64,000 bases of DNA from NCBI GenBank assembly GCA_013360285.1, contig JABWCM010000003.1, positions 1-64,000 on the forward strand, read 5' to 3'. The notes below the pieces were generated by a model. The model saw nothing but the letters and a program-made list of their open reading frames with translations. It was not told where the DNA came from and searched no databases. The stretch is from Myxococcales bacterium (GTDB lineage: Bacteria > Myxococcota_A > UBA9042 > JABWCM01). The translations under genes were made by a program, and so were the position numbers. This document shows positions 1 through 8,936 of the stretch, piece after piece; position 1 is the stretch's first letter; each line of letters opens with the position of its first letter.

Positions 1-561
1 GCCGTCCAGGTACATGGCGATGTCGATGTTCAAAAACGTGTCCGTGCCCACGGGTCCCTGGTTTTTGATCGTTGCCGTCAGTTTTCCGTCACCCACTCCT
101 GGTGTTGCCGGGTCGAGTTTTAAGTCCAAAAACACCAGGTCGGCGCCGGTCCAGGTAAACGACTTTTCCAACGAATTGTTATTTTCGTTGTTTTCCGATA
201 CTTCGCTGGTTGTATCCACAACGAATTTGATTTTATGCACCCCCGGTGTTTTGGGATTACAACTCGTCGTGTCTTCGGTTGCACTGCTTCCTTTTCCCAG
301 GCCGGCGACAATGATTCCGCTATCGCATTTGTTGCCGTCGAGATACATGTCGATGTCAATGTTGACAAAAATCCCGGTCCCCTCGTCACCGATGTTTTTG
401 ATGGTTGCTGTTAACTTACCATCGTTGACGCCCGGCATAGACGGCGACAACACGATATCGGTCACGACCAAATCCGGTTTGGCAATCGCCGTTTGTGCCC
501 AACATCCCGCAACCACCCCCCACACCAAAATTCCCAACAGCGCATTTTTCCGTTTCATCAT
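1..561 (-). CDS. CARDB-domain secreted/lipoprotein, 3' end truncated by window edge
   Basis: Reverse-strand translation from 561 reads MMKRKNALLGILVWGVVAGCWAQTAIAKPDLVVTDIVLSPSMPGVNDGKLTATIKNIGDEGTGIFVNIDIDMYLDG..., open to the window start. Two CARDB-like units (GKLTATIKNxG...). Lipobox-like VAGC. Absent from the ORF track because it has no stop inside the window. Confidence 0.75.
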   Translation of the reverse strand, partial: MMKRKNALLGILVWGVVAGCWAQTAIAKPDLVVTDIVLSPSMPGVNDGKLTATIKNIGDEGTGIFVNIDIDMYLDGNKCDSGIIVAGLGKGSSATEDTTSCNPKTPGVHKIKFVVDTTSEVSENNENNNSLEKSFTWTGADLVFLDLKLDPATPGVGDGKLTATIKNQGPVGTDTFLNIDIAMYLDG

Positions 562-783
562 CCACTCCTGTGGCCCTCATTGTGAAAGACCACACAGGCG
601 TGGTCAAGTGCTCGTTATGTTAGTTGTAGCCTTTGGGCATGCAACAACAAAATCCGCCATTTGTACCTACCGTTCCGTTGACGAATCCGGGGTCTCGGGT
701 TAAGACGCGCCTGTTATTTTTGGGTGCTCCGAACGGGTCAGCGTGATTCTATTCGGCGTATCTTTTGGAGTTGAGGAGACCGG

Positions 784-2217
784 ATGAGTCAGCCGAACCC
801 AGCTACCCGGGCTTCCGTGCATTCGGAAGTCGGCAGAAGCAATGGATTATCCCTTATTTTCTGGCTATTGGAGCAACCTTTTTGGGTTCTTATTGCCATT
901 CCCACCACTTTTGCTGCTCTTATCTGCCTCGCATTCGGTGGGAGTTGGCTTGCATTTGTTTTGGCATGGTTGGCGATCCCGTTGTTTTTGGTCGTGTTCC
1001 CATTGATTGGACTCATTCGGGCTTCACGGACCCATGACGCCGGCTCGGCGGACTGGAGCCGATGGTTTACCTGGAAAGACCCCCAAAAGGGCACTGCTTT
1101 TCAGGGCAAAAAAATCCCGATGGAGCGCCTATACGAAGCGTATATGGCTGGTGAGTTGGATTTTAAGGGTGATGTCTACGACACGATGTTGCACCGTAAT
1201 GAATTCGCGCAATTTTGTTTTACATCCAACGACATCAAATTCTATGTCCAGGAATTTCTGCGCCAGAACCTGGGTCACAGTGTTGAGGCCGACCACGGCG
1301 ACATCGCCCACGTCTACAATCGCGGAAATGATTTTTACAATTGGTTTCTTGACGAACCCATGGTGTACACGTCTGGCATCTTCCGTAGTGAAGACGAAGC
1401 CTTGGCGGATGCCCAACGACGTAAACTCGATACCGTATGTCAGTATGTTCAAATGAAACCAGGTGACAAACACCTGGACATTGGCTGTGGTTGGGGACCC
1501 CTTATCGTCCATTCCGCCAAACAGTTCGGCACCCAGGCCACCGGAGTGACGTTGGCCAAAGAACAAGCCGAGTGGGGGTACGATCTGGCCGAAAAAGCCG
1601 GGGTCAGGGACAAAGTCAACATCATCGTCGACGACTACCGCAACATTCCGGACGAGAAGTGGGACAAAATCACCTGCCTTGAAATGGCGGAACATGTCGG
1701 CATCAAAAACTTCCAAAAGTTTTTGCTTCAGGTGCGCCACATGCTCAAAGACGACGGGATATTTTACCTTCAAATCGCTGGATTAAGGCGCCCGTGGCAA
1801 TACGAAGACCTGGTTTGGGGTCTGTTTATGGGCAAATATATTTTTCCCGGCGCCGATGCCAGTTGTCCATTGGGATTTGTGGTCAATCAGGTGGAACGGG
1901 CCGGGTTTGAGGTCCATCGTGTTGAAAACTGTGGTGTCCACTATTCGTTGACCATCAAACGTTGGTACGAAAACTGGAAAAAAAATGAAGCAGCAATCAC
2001 CGCCAAATATGGGCAACGGTGGTTCCGCATGTGGATGATGTTTCTTGCTTGGTCGACGATTATTGCTGCTCAAGGCAGTTCTACGGTGTTTATGATCACC
2101 ATGACCAAAAATATCAAAAACGACAAAGATTCAGTCGCATCTGAAGAAGCCAAAAAAGTGCCGTTTAGCCGCATGAAACGGTGGGTTGGCAAAAACCCAG
2201 TCGCCACCCAGCAATAA
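784..2217 (+). CDS. Cyclopropane-fatty-acyl-phospholipid synthase family SAM methyltransferase, resembling fungal sphingolipid C9-methyltransferase
   Basis: LDIGCGWGPL SAM motif, HVYNRGNDFYNWFLDEPMVYTSGIF, two N-terminal hydrophobic segments, GLFMGKYIFPGADAS...GVHYSLTIKRWYENW; GAGGAG upstream of ATG. Confidence 0.88.
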   Translation: MSQPNPATRASVHSEVGRSNGLSLIFWLLEQPFWVLIAIPTTFAALICLAFGGSWLAFVLAWLAIPLFLVVFPLIGLIRASRTHDAGSADWSRWFTWKDPQKGTAFQGKKIPMERLYEAYMAGELDFKGDVYDTMLHRNEFAQFCFTSNDIKFYVQEFLRQNLGHSVEADHGDIAHVYNRGNDFYNWFLDEPMVYTSGIFRSEDEALADAQRRKLDTVCQYVQMKPGDKHLDIGCGWGPLIVHSAKQFGTQATGVTLAKEQAEWGYDLAEKAGVRDKVNIIVDDYRNIPDEKWDKITCLEMAEHVGIKNFQKFLLQVRHMLKDDGIFYLQIAGLRRPWQYEDLVWGLFMGKYIFPGADASCPLGFVVNQVERAGFEVHRVENCGVHYSLTIKRWYENWKKNEAAITAKYGQRWFRMWMMFLAWSTIIAAQGSSTVFMITMTKNIKNDKDSVASEEAKKVPFSRMKRWVGKNPVATQQ

Positions 2218-2244
2218 TCTCCGATTTGTCGTCGCTGCCGTCGT

Positions 2245-2412
2245 CCTAGGTGTGTGGTGTTTTTTAGGGGAATTTTTGGCCAGCCGAATTTGAGCCGAAT
2301 CGTCCGAAAAAATCCTGAGGAATATCGGGAATATGCCGCAGGGATTTTTGCGGGCGAGGCGGCCGAAGGCGGCCAGGATAAAAATTTCATCAAAAGACAC
2401 CACACACCTAGG
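2245..2412. repeat. Dispersed palindromic intergenic repeat, copy A
   Basis: CCTAGGTGTGTGGTGTTTTTTAGGGGAATTTTTGGC ... AAAAATTTCATCAAAAGACACCACACACCTAGG; terminal inverted repeats. The perfect 24-bp palindrome CACCACACACCTAGGTGTGTGGTG lies at 2398-2421, followed by a T tract. Confidence 0.8.
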
Positions 2413-2784
2413 TGTGTGGTGTTTTTTTAGGGGTTAACCTTGTGGTTGCAGGTGTTTCGGTATGTCGAGCTGCCGCGATAACGACTCGGTTGCCTCCTGT
2501 TTTCGGAATCCCATGGGATCTTTTGATGAACGGGATTCCGAAGGAATGACAATCGGAATCAACGAATGAAGAATACTCCGATGGGCTGCGGTTAAAATAA
2601 ACGGTCTCATTGTAGTCTCCAAGTAACCTATCACAGTGTTTTGTTGGCGTGCTGTGGTACGGGGCAAGAACCCAGCAGTCGACGTCATAGCTACGGGATG
2701 GGACAACAACATCTGACCATCCAAACCACAAACTGGTGAATTCAGGGAGGCTGTGAAAAAATATGGGTGCGACCTGTGGGCGTG

Positions 2785-2910
2785 GATTTGGCTGCGGATT
2801 GGTTTTGGAAAACCCGAGTCATATCGGGAATATGGCGTAGGGATTGTTGCCGGCGAGGCGGCGAAAATCCGGCTGGCCAAAAATTCCCCTAAAAAACACC
2901 AGCCACCTAG
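2785..2910. repeat. Dispersed palindromic intergenic repeat, copy C (inverted, partly degenerate)
   Basis: Contains GAGTCATATCGGGAATATGGCGTAGGGATTGTTGCCGGCGAGGCGGC and CTGGCCAAAAATTCCCCTAAAAAACACCAGCCACCTAG, matching copies A and B. Confidence 0.7.
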
Positions 2911-2955
2911 AACGGACCGACACATCGAACTATTGATTTTCGTTAGCGAAGTTGT

Positions 2956-3107
2956 CCGGTACGGGTTTTGCCGGCGCAAAACGTCAACCGGAGTACTCCG
3001 GTACGGGTTTTTGTCGGCGCAAAACGTCAACCGGAGTACTCCGGTACGTGTTTTGCCGGCGCAAAACGTCAACCGGAGTACTCCGGTACGGGTTTTGTTG
3101 GCGAAAG
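2956..3107. repeat. About 42-bp tandem repeat array (3.6 units)
   Basis: Unit CCGGTACGGGTTTTGCCGGCGCAAAACGTCAACCGGAGTACT starts at 2956, 2998, 3041 and 3083; each junction makes the perfect palindrome CCGGAGTACTCCGG. Confidence 0.9.
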
Positions 3108-3129
3108 TTCACATCATGCCGAAGTAATG

Positions 3130-4932
3130 TCAGGGATCGTTTGTAACTCCAGCCAATTCGTTTGATTTTGCCAACTCGGCATATACCCCACCGTGATTGA
3201 CCAGTTCCGCATGTTTGCCGCGCTCGACGATCACCCCTTTTTGTAACACAAGAATTTCGTCGGCTTGCTGAATCGTGCTGAGTCGATGTGCCACAATCAA
3301 CACTGTTTTGAGAGCCAAGATACGAGCGATTGCCTGCTGAATGAGTTGCTCACTTAAGCTGTCGATATTGGCGGTGGCTTCGTCGAGCAGCATCACCGGG
3401 CTGTTGTGGGCCATCGCTCGTGCAAACGACAACAATTGGGCCTGCCCAGCGCTTAAATTAGCCCCCCGTTCGGCGATCAAGGTGTCGTATCGATTGGGTA
3501 ACGATTGAATAAAGTCGTGAGCGCCGACCAGTTTTGCCGCCTCTTCCACCTGGGCGGGAGAAATGTCCGGATTCTTCAACGAAATATTGTCGCGGACAGT
3601 ACCCGAAAACAAAAAAACATCCTGCTGGACCACGCCGACGATTCGGTGAACCCGGTCCGAAGGAATGTCTTTTAGCGGCACGCCGTCGATTTCAATCGAC
3701 CCATGATAACCGTCATAGAGGCGTAACAACAATTTGCCGATGGTGGTTTTGCCGCTGCCTGTTGATCCAACCAACGCAACCACTTTTCCCGGTTCCATTA
3801 AAAACGAAATTCCGTTGAGGACTTGGGGCCCTTTTTCATTATAGGCGAAGGACACGTTTTCAAAGCGGATCGATCCCGTAAACTCATGGGTGTTCCATTC
3901 CGGTTTGCCCATTCCGATTTCGTTGTGGGTATCCAGCAAACCAAAAATCCGCTCCAGTGCTGCAACGGCCCGCTGTAGTGTCGCCAATTTGCCGCTGAAT
4001 TCGCGAATCGGCACAAAAACACGCGTAATATATTCGATAAATGCCACCAATAATCCGACCGTCAACACGCCTGAATGTTCGGGTGCTACCGCGCGGAGGC
4101 CTCCGTACCACAACATCAAGGCTACACATAGGTTGCTGACCCCATCCATGATTGCGTATAGGCTTGCTTCGTACCAATTCGATTTGCGGAACGCGTCCAT
4201 ATATTCGTAACTTAACGTGCGAAATTCCGACAGGCTTTTGTCTTCGCGTCCAAAGAGTTGTACCACTTTGAGCCCGGCCAGGTTTTCGGCCAAATAACCA
4301 TTGACTTTGGAGAGTGATTTGCGGATGACGACGCTGTATTCCCGTAACTTACGCCGGAAAATGTTGACGACGAGGACGAGCAGTGGGCTGACGGCAAAGG
4401 TGAGCAACGTCAATTTGACGTCCAAAAGCAGCATCGCAACAACGATACCGACGATCATCAAAATATCGCCGAAGATGCTCACAACACCCATGGTTAAGGT
4501 TTCACCGAGGCTTTCAACGTCTGTCGTGGTCCGTGTCAGCAACGATCCAGACGGGTGCCTGTCAAAAAACCTCGATCCTTGGTTCATGACATGCCGATAA
4601 ATTGCCCGACGGGTATCGCCCAACGCTTTTAACCCCGCGAGTTGTAGATAATAGACCTGCGCGGCTCCAAGGAAATAAGCGGCAATGACCAGTCCGAACA
4701 GCGCCCCGGCGATTTGGGGCAAACCCGACAAATCTCCTTTGGCGATATGGTCGTCGATCGCCAACTTGAGTATCCACGGTTGGGCCAAATCGGTCAGCAC
4801 CATGAGCGGCAACAGAAAAAAAGACAATCCAATCCAGCTTTTGTACGGCTGCAAAAATGGCCAAAACCGTGCATAATACCGCAAATCGCCGATTTTGTTA
4901 CCCTTTGGTTGTGCTTCGTCGCCATCAGCCAT
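3130..4932 (-). CDS. ABC exporter half-transporter (permease-ATPase), catalytically canonical Walker B subunit of a heterodimer
   Basis: GSTGSGKTT Walker A, LSAGQ signature, LLLDEATANID Walker B, AHRLST switch loop. Start MADGDEAQPK at 4932 overlaps the upstream stop (ATGGCTGA); the longer ORF start at 5064 is unlikely. Confidence 0.9.
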   Translation of the reverse strand: MADGDEAQPKGNKIGDLRYYARFWPFLQPYKSWIGLSFFLLPLMVLTDLAQPWILKLAIDDHIAKGDLSGLPQIAGALFGLVIAAYFLGAAQVYYLQLAGLKALGDTRRAIYRHVMNQGSRFFDRHPSGSLLTRTTTDVESLGETLTMGVVSIFGDILMIVGIVVAMLLLDVKLTLLTFAVSPLLVLVVNIFRRKLREYSVVIRKSLSKVNGYLAENLAGLKVVQLFGREDKSLSEFRTLSYEYMDAFRKSNWYEASLYAIMDGVSNLCVALMLWYGGLRAVAPEHSGVLTVGLLVAFIEYITRVFVPIREFSGKLATLQRAVAALERIFGLLDTHNEIGMGKPEWNTHEFTGSIRFENVSFAYNEKGPQVLNGISFLMEPGKVVALVGSTGSGKTTIGKLLLRLYDGYHGSIEIDGVPLKDIPSDRVHRIVGVVQQDVFLFSGTVRDNISLKNPDISPAQVEEAAKLVGAHDFIQSLPNRYDTLIAERGANLSAGQAQLLSFARAMAHNSPVMLLDEATANIDSLSEQLIQQAIARILALKTVLIVAHRLSTIQQADEILVLQKGVIVERGKHAELVNHGGVYAELAKSNELAGVTNDP

Positions 4933-6763
4933 GGGCCGCCTCCTTGGTTGTCCACGAGGGAAGGAGTTCCGCCGGTTGTTCTTCTTGCTCCTGTTGTTGG
5001 TATTCCCACGTCCGAGTATACACGTCAGACGTGGCCAACAATTGGGCGTGTGTACCGGTGGCACTTAGTTTTCCATCAACAAGAACCAAGATCTTGTCGG
5101 CGTGCTGAAGGGCGCTAATTCGGTTGCTCACAATGATGGTCGTAAACTGAGCCGAACGGCGGCGAATATGGTCGATCAACAACCGTTCCGTGTGGTGATC
5201 GACGGCTGACAACACGTCGTCGAGCACCAGAACGCCAAAATCCCGATAAAATGCGCGTGCCAACGCTACCCGTTGCCGCTGCCCACCGCTAAGGGTAATC
5301 CCACGTTCGCCGACTGTTGTGTCGAGTCCTTCCGGCAACGACCGGATTTCGCCTTCGACACAGGCAAGTTGCGCAGATTCGTTGAGTTTTTCCGCGGAAA
5401 TATCTTTGGGTAAATCCCAGAACCCAATATTTTCGCGAATGGAACGGCTGAACAGATACGCATCCTGAGGGGCCACCGAAATCAGCGATCGTAATTCCTC
5501 CCGCGACCAGTCCAGGATGTCTTTTCCGTTGATCCACACCGTGTTTCGCGGCGGGGTCAACAACTTGGTCAACAGGTGGACCAACGTGGTTTTTCCCGAT
5601 CCGGTTGGGCCAAAAATACCCAGGGTTTGTGCGGCTTCGATACGGAACGAAATGTCTGACAACGCAGCGCTGTGGCGAGCTGTGTCGTTGGTTTCCGGAT
5701 ATTGAAAAGTCAGATTACGTACCTCTATCGATACCGGAGCGGGTTTGGGAATCGGGTTGGGGGGGCTGGGGACAGGGTCACTTTCGGCATCCAATATCTC
5801 ATAAACCCGCCGTAAACTAACCACTCCGCGCTGAATGGAGTTGACCACCCAACCACTGGAGTTCAACGATGTGACGGCGATATTGATGTAGGCTGCATAC
5901 GCGGCGATGTCACCCAAACTAAAGGCTCCGGAAAGTACTTTGTGGCCACCGATAAACACCAATAATACAAGGCAAATAGAGCCGGCCACCGCCACTATTG
6001 GTAAGATAAGGGCGCGGATGAGGGTCATTTTGCGGTATGTTTCGATGTAGTCATCGTTTCTTTTGTCGAACAATCCCAAAAACGTGTCTGTGGCGTGAAA
6101 GGTCTGAATGACTGTGGCACCGGTATAGGCATCCATGATGGTGTCGGATAGTGCCGACAGTTGTCCTTGGGCCTCTTTGAACAGCGTCATGAGTCTGCCG
6201 ACACCATGCCGGAGTATCCAGACACTGGCCAACAGCGGAATCGCGCATAGCAAGGTCAATTGAACGTCGAGGCGGATCATCTGGTAGATGCACAAGGTCA
6301 ACGCAACGACTACGTTGATAAGTTGTAAGGTGGCAAAGCCAATGATCGCGCGGACGGACATCATATCGTTGGTGCCGCGGCTTATCAATTCGCCGATGCG
6401 GAACCGTTGAAAAAAAGCGGGGGCCATTGCCAGCAGATGGCGGAAATAGTCATTTTTGAGCCGGAATTCGATGGTACGACCCGGATTGAAAAACATAATT
6501 CTCGACAATGTGCGGGTAACAATAACCGTGATTGCCAACAGGCCAATGAACACGACGTAATGAACCCATTCCGCGCTGGGTTGGTTTTGTCCGACGGCAT
6601 CGATGGTATCTTTGACAAATTGCGGAATGAGAACGTTGATGTAGTTGGTTGCAAACAATGCTGCGCCGCCGACCAGATAAACCGGGAGATAACGCAGAGC
6701 ATACGTGCGCAAAAAACGTTGGATGGGCCCGGGGGGTGTTGTACTCATCAAAAAATCCAGCAT
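4925..6763 (-). CDS. ABC exporter half-transporter (permease-ATPase), degenerate-NBD subunit
   Basis: GPTGSGKTT, LSGGQRQR, LVLDDVLSAVD (Asp for catalytic Glu), VSNRIS (Asn for switch His); six-TM N-terminal domain. Confidence 0.9.
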   Translation of the reverse strand: MLDFLMSTTPPGPIQRFLRTYALRYLPVYLVGGAALFATNYINVLIPQFVKDTIDAVGQNQPSAEWVHYVVFIGLLAITVIVTRTLSRIMFFNPGRTIEFRLKNDYFRHLLAMAPAFFQRFRIGELISRGTNDMMSVRAIIGFATLQLINVVVALTLCIYQMIRLDVQLTLLCAIPLLASVWILRHGVGRLMTLFKEAQGQLSALSDTIMDAYTGATVIQTFHATDTFLGLFDKRNDDYIETYRKMTLIRALILPIVAVAGSICLVLLVFIGGHKVLSGAFSLGDIAAYAAYINIAVTSLNSSGWVVNSIQRGVVSLRRVYEILDAESDPVPSPPNPIPKPAPVSIEVRNLTFQYPETNDTARHSAALSDISFRIEAAQTLGIFGPTGSGKTTLVHLLTKLLTPPRNTVWINGKDILDWSREELRSLISVAPQDAYLFSRSIRENIGFWDLPKDISAEKLNESAQLACVEGEIRSLPEGLDTTVGERGITLSGGQRQRVALARAFYRDFGVLVLDDVLSAVDHHTERLLIDHIRRRSAQFTTIIVSNRISALQHADKILVLVDGKLSATGTHAQLLATSDVYTRTWEYQQQEQEEQPAELLPSWTTKEAAHG

Positions 6764-6923
6764 TGTTCCCCACCTTGAAAGTCCGTTTCATAGTCCATTT
6801 GTGCCGGTTCTGTCGAATGATTGTGAGGCAAACTATTGGTTTTTGGGTAATCGGTTTTTGTTTTTTGGGGAGTGATGTCGGCACTATTCTGTTATGCTGC
6901 GCGAAATTGGAGGACAGATACGG

Positions 6924-8915
6924 ATGAGCAGGTTTTTATTGAAGTCGGAATTTGAACCAGCGGGAGATCAACCCAAAGCGATCGCCGAGTTGGTTCGGGG
7001 GATCAGTGCGGGCGAAAAACAGCACTGTTTGCTCGGCGTCACAGGGTCGGGCAAAACCTTTACCATGGCGCATGTCATTGCCAATACGGGTCTACCCACG
7101 TTGGTATTGGCGCCAAACAAAACGTTGGCGGCACAATTACATGCCGAATTAAAGACATTGTTTCCGGAAAACGCGGTGGAGTATTTCGTAAGTTACTATG
7201 ACTATTATCAACCGGAAGCCTACGTACCACAGACCGACACATACATCGCCAAAGATACGTTGATCAATGAAGAAATCGACCGGATGCGGCATTCGGCGAC
7301 CCGGTCTTTGTTGGAACGAAACGACGTGGTCATCGTGGCGAGTGTGAGTTGTATTTACGGTATCGGTTCGGCAGAAGCCTACTATGAAATGTTGGTGCAC
7401 CTGTCGGTGGGGCAAAGAGTGGATCGGGACAAGGTGTTGCGGAAGTTGGTGGACATTCAATACGAACGGAATGACATCGACTTCCATCGCGGAACGTTTC
7501 GGGTGCGTGGAGATGTGGTGGAGATCTTTCCCGCACATGAAGACCAGCATGCGATCCGTGTCGAGTGGTTTGGTGATGATGTCGACAGGATTGTTGAAAT
7601 CGATCCGTTGCGTGGAAGGGTCTTGCGGACGCTTGAAAAAGTCGCGATTTATCCCAACAGCCACTATGTGACTCCTCCGGAGATGTTGCGGCGGTCGATT
7701 GTATCGATCCAGGATGAATTGCGTGACCGGTTAGGTGTTTTTCGGACGAACAACCAACTGTTGGAGGCACAACGGTTGGAACAACGGACCCTGTATGACG
7801 TTGAGATGCTCGAACAGACCGGACACTGCACCGGCATTGAGAACTATTCGCGACACCTCACGGGGCGTTCGGAAGGGGAGCCCCCGCCTACGCTGATCGA
7901 TTATTTTCCCCGACCCTATCTTACCATTGTCGATGAAAGCCATGTCACGATTCCACAAATTGGGGGCATGTTTCGTGGCGACCGCGCGCGGAAACAGACG
8001 CTGGTAGAGTTTGGATTTCGCCTGCCGAGTGCGTTGGATAATCGTCCGTTAAAGTTTGACGAGTTTGAAAGCCGAATGGACCATGTTGTGTATGTTTCCG
8101 CGACGTTGGCGGATTATGAACTGGAGCAGACCAACGGAACTGTGGTGGAAATGATCGTTCGCCCCACTGGACTTTTGGACCCGGTGATTTGGGTACGTCC
8201 GGTTGGCACGCAGGTAGATGACCTGCTCGGAGAGATCCGGACCCGTGTCGAGATGGGACATCGGGTTTTGGTGACCACGTTGACCAAACGGATGGCCGAG
8301 GATTTGACCGAATATTATCGAGAGCTCGGGATAAAAGTTCGGTATTTACATGCCGATATCGATACATTGGAACGAATGGAAATCATTCGTGAATTGCGGG
8401 CCGGAAAACATGATGTCCTAGTCGGGATCAACCTACTACGTGAAGGGTTGGATATTCCCGAGGTCAGTTTGGTGGCGGTGTTGGATGCCGACAAAGAAGG
8501 GTTTTTGCGGTCCGCGCGCAGTCTGATTCAGACCATCGGTCGAGCTGCACGAAATGTGGACGGAACGGTGATTTTGTATGCCGACAAAGTGACCGATTCG
8601 ATGGCAAAAGCCATTGGCGAAACCAATCGGCGGCGGGCGGTGCAAGCCGCGTACAATGAACAGCATGGGATTGTACCGCAGACAATTAAGAAGGCATTGC
8701 CGGAATCGATGGTGGCCCAAAAAGCCGACGACAAGCCGGTAGCAGATGTGGTGCGGTGGTTTGAAACCCATCGCCCGTCGGATAAAGAACTTCAGAAAAA
8801 AATCGACACGATTCGGAAAGAAATGTTGGCTGCCGCTGGGCTTCAGGAGTTTGAGCGGGCCGCGGAACTGCGGGATCAGATGTTGGCGTTGGAACGGGCG
8901 GCAGTGGCGGTCTAA
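6924..8915 (+). CDS. uvrB: Excinuclease ABC subunit B
   Basis: [27 protein letters not shown]...[16 protein letters not shown]...[21 protein letters not shown]...[32 protein letters not shown] before ATG at 6924. Confidence 0.98.
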   Translation: MSRFLLKSEFEPAGDQPKAIAELVRGISAGEKQHCLLGVTGSGKTFTMAHVIANTGLPTLVLAPNKTLAAQLHAELKTLFPENAVEYFVSYYDYYQPEAYVPQTDTYIAKDTLINEEIDRMRHSATRSLLERNDVVIVASVSCIYGIGSAEAYYEMLVHLSVGQRVDRDKVLRKLVDIQYERNDIDFHRGTFRVRGDVVEIFPAHEDQHAIRVEWFGDDVDRIVEIDPLRGRVLRTLEKVAIYPNSHYVTPPEMLRRSIVSIQDELRDRLGVFRTNNQLLEAQRLEQRTLYDVEMLEQTGHCTGIENYSRHLTGRSEGEPPPTLIDYFPRPYLTIVDESHVTIPQIGGMFRGDRARKQTLVEFGFRLPSALDNRPLKFDEFESRMDHVVYVSATLADYELEQTNGTVVEMIVRPTGLLDPVIWVRPVGTQVDDLLGEIRTRVEMGHRVLVTTLTKRMAEDLTEYYRELGIKVRYLHADIDTLERMEIIRELRAGKHDVLVGINLLREGLDIPEVSLVAVLDADKEGFLRSARSLIQTIGRAARNVDGTVILYADKVTDSMAKAIGETNRRRAVQAAYNEQHGIVPQTIKKALPESMVAQKADDKPVADVVRWFETHRPSDKELQKKIDTIRKEMLAAAGLQEFERAAELRDQMLALERAAVAV

Positions 8916-8936
8916 ATGTGTGGAGTGGGAAATAAA

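Noticed and set aside
14-703. 229-aa plus-strand ORF at the window start
   Set aside because: Antisense to a CARDB-domain gene whose reverse-strand translation has clear domain motifs and a signal peptide; the plus ORF is low-complexity shadow.
1129-1773. 214-aa minus ORF
   Set aside because: Fully antisense to the methyltransferase gene, which has strong motif support.
2434-3072. 212-aa minus ORF spanning the 42-bp array
   Set aside because: Composed of translated intergenic repeats (C-copy palindrome and 42-bp array) and a PSESRSSKDPMGFRKQEATESL-like spurious translation; no coding signal.
2956-3107. CRISPR array
   Set aside because: Units are contiguous and near-identical with no unique spacers and no cas genes nearby; same reasoning for 60941-61182.
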